DNA of 64,000 nt from Thiovibrio sp964588325 (GTDB taxonomy: Bacteria; Desulfobacterota; Desulfobulbia; Desulfobulbales; Desulfurivibrionaceae), in contig CAZPOR010000004.1 of the NCBI GenBank assembly GCA_964588325.1, positions 1 through 64,000 of the forward strand, given 5' to 3'. Position numbers and translations under genes: made by a program. Shown piece after piece: positions 59,985 through 64,000 of the stretch. The notes below the pieces were generated by a model. The model saw nothing but the letters and a program-made list of their open reading frames with translations. It was not told the DNA's origin and ran no database searches. Position 1 is the first letter of the stretch; the number at the start of each line of letters is the position of its first letter.

Positions 59985-60096
59985 GTAACAGGAACGGATC
60001 AGCAGTGCCACAGATGCGAGGAAGAGGCCTGCGAAGTGTGCTATTGCACATGAGCAGGCCGATGACAAAGCAGATGTGGTGGTGCTGGACCGTTAC
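59985..60096. repeat. Long hairpin repeat, family C, copy 2
   Basis: Imperfect arms (GTAAC...CAGCAGTGCCACA and TGTGGTGGTGCTG...GTTAC) enclose CGAGGAAGAGGCCTGCG and CATGAGCAGGCCGATGACA, with GCAGATG near the right arm. It shares core words with the 37999 copy. It occupies the region between xerC and hslV, whose genes are co-oriented. Confidence 0.72.
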
Positions 60097-61011
60097 TTAC
60101 ATTCGCGCCTTGGGATGGGCCCGGTCATAGACCTCGTTCAGATGATCCATGTTCAGATGGGTGTACCGCTGGGTGGTCGACAGGCTGACATGCCCCAGCA
60201 ATTCCTGCACCGTGCGCAGATCCGCCCCCATTTCCAGCAAATGGGTGGCAAAGGAATGGCGCAGGGCATGGGGCGTTACCCGGGCGGCGATCCCGGCCCG
60301 CAGGGCATAGAATTTCACCAACCGTTCGATGCTGCGGGTGGTGAGCCGCAGCCCACGGTGGTTTAAAAAAACCGCCTTGTTTTCCGGCGGATCCCCGCGG
60401 CCGATCCGTTCCCGGATAAGCAAGGTCCGCTGGGGCAGATATCGGCTCAGCGCTTCCAGGGCGGGAGTGCCCACCGGCACCAGCCGTTCCCGGTTGCCCT
60501 TGCCGGTAACCCTCAGCATTCCCTCTTCCGGGTCAAGGCGCTCCAAGTCAAGGGCCGCGAGCTCGGCAACCCGCACCCCGGTGGAATAGAGAATCTCCAG
60601 AATCGCCCGGTCCCGGAAGGCAAAGGCGTCCTGATCGCCCGGCATCTCCATGAGGGTGAACACCTCGTCCACCGTGAGAAAAACTGGCATGTGTTTTTCC
60701 AGTTTCGGCGTGGCAATGGGCGCGACAGGGTCATGAACAATAATTTTCTCGCGGAGGAGATGGCGGAAAAAGGTGCGCAGGGCGGAAAGCTTTCTGGCCA
60801 CGGAAGCGCCCTTATTTTTGCCGTTGAGGGCGTAGACATAGGAGCGGACAACGCGGGGCTCGATTTGGCGCACATCCTGATCAGAACCAACAAACGATGC
60901 AAATTCGGCAAGATCCCGCCCATAGCTCTCAACGGTTTTAAGGGAATACCCCTTTTCCACGGAAAGCCAGCGGCTGAATTGAGGGAGCAGATCCTGCAAG
61001 GAATATGGCAT
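60097..61011 (-). CDS. xerC: Site-specific tyrosine recombinase XerC
   Basis: 304 aa from ATG 61011 (a TTG five codons earlier is in frame). N-terminal core-binding domain (about 8-95) and catalytic domain with TGVRVAEL (Arg), VTPHALRHSFATHLLE (His-x-x-Arg), LLGHVSLSTTQRYTHL (His...Tyr). It resolves chromosome dimers at dif with XerD. It lacks the integron-specific insert, unlike the integrase at 23162. Position ahead of hslVU matches the common xerC-hslV-hslU order. Confidence 0.92.
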   Translation of the reverse strand: MPYSLQDLLPQFSRWLSVEKGYSLKTVESYGRDLAEFASFVGSDQDVRQIEPRVVRSYVYALNGKNKGASVARKLSALRTFFRHLLREKIIVHDPVAPIATPKLEKHMPVFLTVDEVFTLMEMPGDQDAFAFRDRAILEILYSTGVRVAELAALDLERLDPEEGMLRVTGKGNRERLVPVGTPALEALSRYLPQRTLLIRERIGRGDPPENKAVFLNHRGLRLTTRSIERLVKFYALRAGIAARVTPHALRHSFATHLLEMGADLRTVQELLGHVSLSTTQRYTHLNMDHLNEVYDRAHPKARM

Positions 61012-61201
61012 GGAATTTTTCTTCAAAAAAGCGTTTTATACCGGCCGGACATGATCGTACGATGCCCAGCCAACCTACCATACTCATGTTTTTTTGGAAA
61101 GACATTGCCCAGAACCGCAACTTCATTTATTTTAGAAGATTACATTCATAGTTGCCGTCAGACGAGGAGCATTGTTTGCACAAGAAACCTCGGGAGGGAT
61201 C

Positions 61202-61450
61202 ATGTCCAAAAAATCTTTTGAAGAAGCCCTGGAGTCGCTGGAACAGATCACCCGGGAACTGGAAAACGGCGACCTGAGCCTGGAAAAATCCCTGAAAAAA
61301 TTCGACGAGGGAATCAAGCTGGCCGAGCTGTGCAACCACAAGCTGGAAGAAGCGCAGCAGAAAGTCGATCTCCTGTTGAAAAAAGACGGCAAACTTATCA
61401 GCGTTCCCTTTACCGCCTCCGGCACGGCTCCTGATGAAGACGACGCCTAG
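61202..61450 (+). CDS. xseB: Exodeoxyribonuclease VII small subunit
   Basis: 82 aa coiled-coil subunit of exonuclease VII, which trims single-stranded DNA with XseA. Typical MSKKSFEEALESLEQITRELENGDLSLEKSLKKFDEGIKLAELC pattern begins at ATG 61202, with GGGAGGGATC upstream. Followed by ispA at 38 bp in the classical xseB-ispA-dxs order. Confidence 0.93.
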   Translation: MSKKSFEEALESLEQITRELENGDLSLEKSLKKFDEGIKLAELCNHKLEEAQQKVDLLLKKDGKLISVPFTASGTAPDEDDA

Positions 61451-61488
61451 CCCCTGTCTCGCTTGCAACCCACGGAAATCTCCCAGCC

Positions 61489-62379
61489 ATGGACGTTAAA
61501 AAATATCTGACACAACAATGCGCGGTTGTCGAACAGGCCCTGGCGCGCTATATGCTGCCTGAAGAGGGGGGGCTGGCCAGCCACATCAAGGCCATGCGCT
61601 ACAGCCTTTTCGCCGGGGGCAAGAGAATCCGTCCCATCCTGGCCCTGGCTGCGGCCGAGGCCCTGCACGCCGCCACCGCCCCCCTGTTGCCCGTTGCCTG
61701 CGCCCTGGAATGCATCCACACCTATTCCCTGATCCATGACGATCTGCCGGCCATGGACAACGATGACCTCCGGCGCGGCAAACCGACCTGCCATGTGGTG
61801 TTCGGCGAAGCGGAAGCCATCCTGGCCGGGGACGGGCTGCTCAGTTTCGCCTTCGAGCTGATGAGCCATCCCGATGCCCTCCAGGGGATCTCCCCGGAGG
61901 CACAGCTTACGATGATCAACACCATCGCCAAGGCCATCGGCCCAGTGGGCATGGTGGGCGGCCAGTCTCTGGACCTTGCCGCCGAAGGGAAGGCAATCGA
62001 TTTTGAGCATCTGCGGCTGATCCATGGCTACAAAACCGGCGCCCTTATTACCGCCTCGGTGCAGGCCGGGGCGATCTTCGGCCAGGCAAACGAGCAACAA
62101 TTTGCCGCCTTGAGCCGATACGGCGCGCAGATCGGCCTTGCCTTCCAGATAGTCGACGACCTGCTGGATGTGGAAGGAACCACGGCAGACCTCGGCAAGA
62201 CCGCCGGGGCCGACGCCCAGCGGAACAAGGCGACCTATCCCGCCTTTTTCGGCGTTGCCAAAACCAAGGTCATGGCCAAGGAAGCTGTTGATGCGGCCGT
62301 GACCTCCCTGGAGATTTTTGACGCCAAGGCCGAGCCGCTCCGCGCCCTTGCCCGGTATATATACGAACGAAACAACTAA
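61489..62379 (+). CDS. ispA: Farnesyl diphosphate synthase (polyprenyl synthetase)
   Basis: 296 aa trans-prenyltransferase. First Asp-rich motif DDLPAMDNDDLRRGK (about residues 84-98), second DDLLDVEGTTADLGKTAGAD (about 222-240), plus GGKRIRPILAL near 38-48. Makes geranyl/farnesyl diphosphate from IPP and DMAPP. Between xseB and dxs, 37 bp before dxs. Confidence 0.94.
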   Translation: MDVKKYLTQQCAVVEQALARYMLPEEGGLASHIKAMRYSLFAGGKRIRPILALAAAEALHAATAPLLPVACALECIHTYSLIHDDLPAMDNDDLRRGKPTCHVVFGEAEAILAGDGLLSFAFELMSHPDALQGISPEAQLTMINTIAKAIGPVGMVGGQSLDLAAEGKAIDFEHLRLIHGYKTGALITASVQAGAIFGQANEQQFAALSRYGAQIGLAFQIVDDLLDVEGTTADLGKTAGADAQRNKATYPAFFGVAKTKVMAKEAVDAAVTSLEIFDAKAEPLRALARYIYERNN

Positions 62380-62416
62380 CCGGACGCCCGCAGGGCACCC
62401 CGGAGGAAAAGGCCAC

Positions 62417-64000
62417 ATGAGCCATACCCCCTTGCTGGACACCATCAATTCCCCGGCCGATCTCAAAAAGCTCTCCGTGGAACAACTCGAAACGCTGGCC
62501 GCGGAGATCAGAGAGACGATCATCCAGACCGTTTCCCAGACCGGCGGACACCTGGCCCCATGCCTGGGGGTGGTCGAGCTCACCCTGGCAATCCATTATG
62601 TTTTCGACACCCCCGAGGACAAGCTGGTCTGGGATGTGGGGCATCAGAGCTACACCCACAAGCTGATCACCGGCCGCAGGGATCGGTTCCACACTCTGCG
62701 CCAGTATCAGGGGATCAGCGGTTTTCCCAAGCGGGCGGAAAGCGCGTATGACGCCTTTGACACCGGCCACAGCAGCACCTCGATCTCGGCCAGCCTGGGC
62801 ATTGCCACAGGCAAGGATCTGAAGGGCGACCGCCACAAGAGCATCGCCGTGATCGGCGACGGCTCCATGACCGGGGGCATGGCCTTTGAGGCCCTCAATC
62901 AGGCCGGGCATCTGCACAAGGATCTCATCGTCATCCTCAATGACAACGAGATGTCCATCTCCCCCAATGTGGGCGCGCTTTCCAGTTTTTTAAGCAGAAA
63001 ACTGACCAGCAAGACAGCGGTGCGGGTCAAGAAGGAGATGGAGCATTTCCTCAAATCCTTCTCCAACGTGGGGGAGAACATCCTCTCGGTGCTCAAGAAA
63101 AGCGAGGAGAGCCTCAAGGGCTTCTTTACCCCCGGTATGCTCTTCGAGGCCCTCAAGTTCGAGTACATCGGCCCCCTGCCCGGCCACAAGCTGGAAAACC
63201 TCATCGAGGCGCTGCGCAATGTCCGCGATTTCAGCACCGGGCCCACCCTCATCCATGTCCTTACCACCAAGGGCAAGGGCTACGAGCCGGCGGAGAAAAA
63301 CCCCGGCGATTTTCACGGGGTCGGCCCATTTTGCATCGAAACCGGCCTGCCCGTCCCTTCCCCGCCTGCCCCGCCCAGCTACACCAAGGTCTTTGGCGAA
63401 ACCCTGGTGCGGATCGCGGAGCAAGACCCGCGCGTGGTCGCCATCACCGCAGCCATGCCCGTGGGCACCGGCCTAAACGATTTTTCCCAGCGGTTTCCAG
63501 AACGTTTCTTCGATGTGGGGATCGCGGAACAACACGCCGTCACCTATGCGGCAGGCATGGCCACGGAAGGATTGCTGCCGGTGGTGGCGATCTACTCCAC
63601 CTTTTTCCAACGCGCCCTGGACCAGATTATCCACGATGTCTGCCTGCCCAACCTACCCGTTACCCTGGCCATTGACCGGGGCGGCCTGGTCGGGGACGAC
63701 GGACCGACCCACCACGGGGTGTTCGACCTTTCCTTCCTGCGCTTCATCCCCAACCTGGTGATCATGGCCCCCAAGGATGAGAACGAACTGCAACACATGC
63801 TCCACACGGCCATCCTGCACCCCGGCCCCGCGGCTGTCCGCTATCCGCGCGGCAACGGCGAAGGCGTTGCCATGGACGAGGCGCTGCAACGCATCCCCCT
63901 GGGAACCGGCGAGCTTCTCCGGGAAGGGAAAGACATCCTTCTGCTTCCCGTCGGCAACAGGGTTGCCGCGGCGCTGGAGGCGGCAACGGGTCTGGAAAAA
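62417..64000 (+). CDS. dxs: 1-deoxy-D-xylulose-5-phosphate synthase (5' part)
   Basis: 528 codons from ATG 62417 to the window edge; the 3' part (about 100 residues) is cut off. GGAGG precedes the start. TPP-binding GDGSMTGGMAFEALNQAG (about residues 150-167) has Ser in place of the more common Ala. LWDVGHQSYTHK, GTGLNDF, FDVGIAEQHAVTYAAGMA and VAIYSTF are conserved. It condenses pyruvate and glyceraldehyde-3-phosphate, the first step of the pathway whose last step is ispH in this window. Confidence 0.95.
   Translation, partial: MSHTPLLDTINSPADLKKLSVEQLETLAAEIRETIIQTVSQTGGHLAPCLGVVELTLAIHYVFDTPEDKLVWDVGHQSYTHKLITGRRDRFHTLRQYQGISGFPKRAESAYDAFDTGHSSTSISASLGIATGKDLKGDRHKSIAVIGDGSMTGGMAFEALNQAGHLHKDLIVILNDNEMSISPNVGALSSFLSRKLTSKTAVRVKKEMEHFLKSFSNVGENILSVLKKSEESLKGFFTPGMLFEALKFEYIGPLPGHKLENLIEALRNVRDFSTGPTLIHVLTTKGKGYEPAEKNPGDFHGVGPFCIETGLPVPSPPAPPSYTKVFGETLVRIAEQDPRVVAITAAMPVGTGLNDFSQRFPERFFDVGIAEQHAVTYAAGMATEGLLPVVAIYSTFFQRALDQIIHDVCLPNLPVTLAIDRGGLVGDDGPTHHGVFDLSFLRFIPNLVIMAPKDENELQHMLHTAILHPGPAAVRYPRGNGEGVAMDEALQRIPLGTGELLREGKDILLLPVGNRVAAALEAATGLEK

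Overview
The window (about 60% GC, genes densely packed on both strands) looks like the chromosome of an anaerobic or microaerophilic Gram-negative bacterium of the Desulfobacterota (the old Deltaproteobacteria), possibly near Desulfobulbales. This is inferred from the gene mix, not from a marker gene: ADP-forming acetyl-CoA synthetase, a CooC-type ATPase, a Fur-FeoA fusion, paired TatA proteins, an integron integrase, and ordinary proteobacterial housekeeping operons. I found no rRNA, tRNA or CRISPR array.

Layout. 1-5.8 kb: an acetate/acetyl-CoA node made of an AcuC-like deacetylase, an AcuB-like CBS-ACT protein, ADP-forming acyl-CoA synthetase, and an acetyl-CoA hydrolase/transferase fused to a GNAT acetyltransferase. 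5.8-7.6 kb: three response-regulator proteins. 7.7-11 kb: class II aldolase, a membrane protein, a PII-like protein and an AEC transporter. 10.9-12.8 kb: YgiQ radical SAM protein. 12.9-15.6 kb: a cNMP-binding protein, a membrane-bound HTH protein whose extracytoplasmic domain resembles the secreted protein encoded next door, and a Rieske-like lipoprotein. 15.8-20.1 kb: leuB, a cyclophilin, a WD40-Sel1 protein and two TatA proteins. 20.2-23.1 kb: a metal-uptake operon (znuACB) preceded by a Cys-rich ribbon-helix-helix protein and a perfect inverted-repeat operator.

23.1-29.9 kb is a chromosomal integron. It has an integrase gene, an attI site, and cassettes bounded by attC sites whose ends match the family rule. 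The 5' end of the integrase gene plus attI is duplicated about 3 kb downstream, 40 bp shorter, and feeds a second short cassette run. A REP-associated transposase element and a truncated cassette lie between the two copies, and a Phd/ParE-type toxin-antitoxin pair ends the region.

30-64 kb is core metabolism and housekeeping: MTA/SAH deaminase with purine nucleoside phosphorylase, a cNMP-sensing histidine kinase, thrC, gpmI, rsfS, an Nfu-type protein, rlmH, speB, algH, glgB, a tRNA-queuosine mannosyltransferase-like gene with no normal start codon, a DjlA-like protein, ftsY, ispH, a second toxin-antitoxin pair, a Zn-ribbon/hsp20/lon operon, bpt with fur-feoA, a NamZ-like DUF1343 protein, cooC-methyltransferase, xerC-hslV-hslU and xseB-ispA-dxs (dxs runs off the end).

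At least four families of dispersed inverted repeats sit between genes, almost always at gene ends. They are typical of an established chromosome rather than a plasmid or phage.
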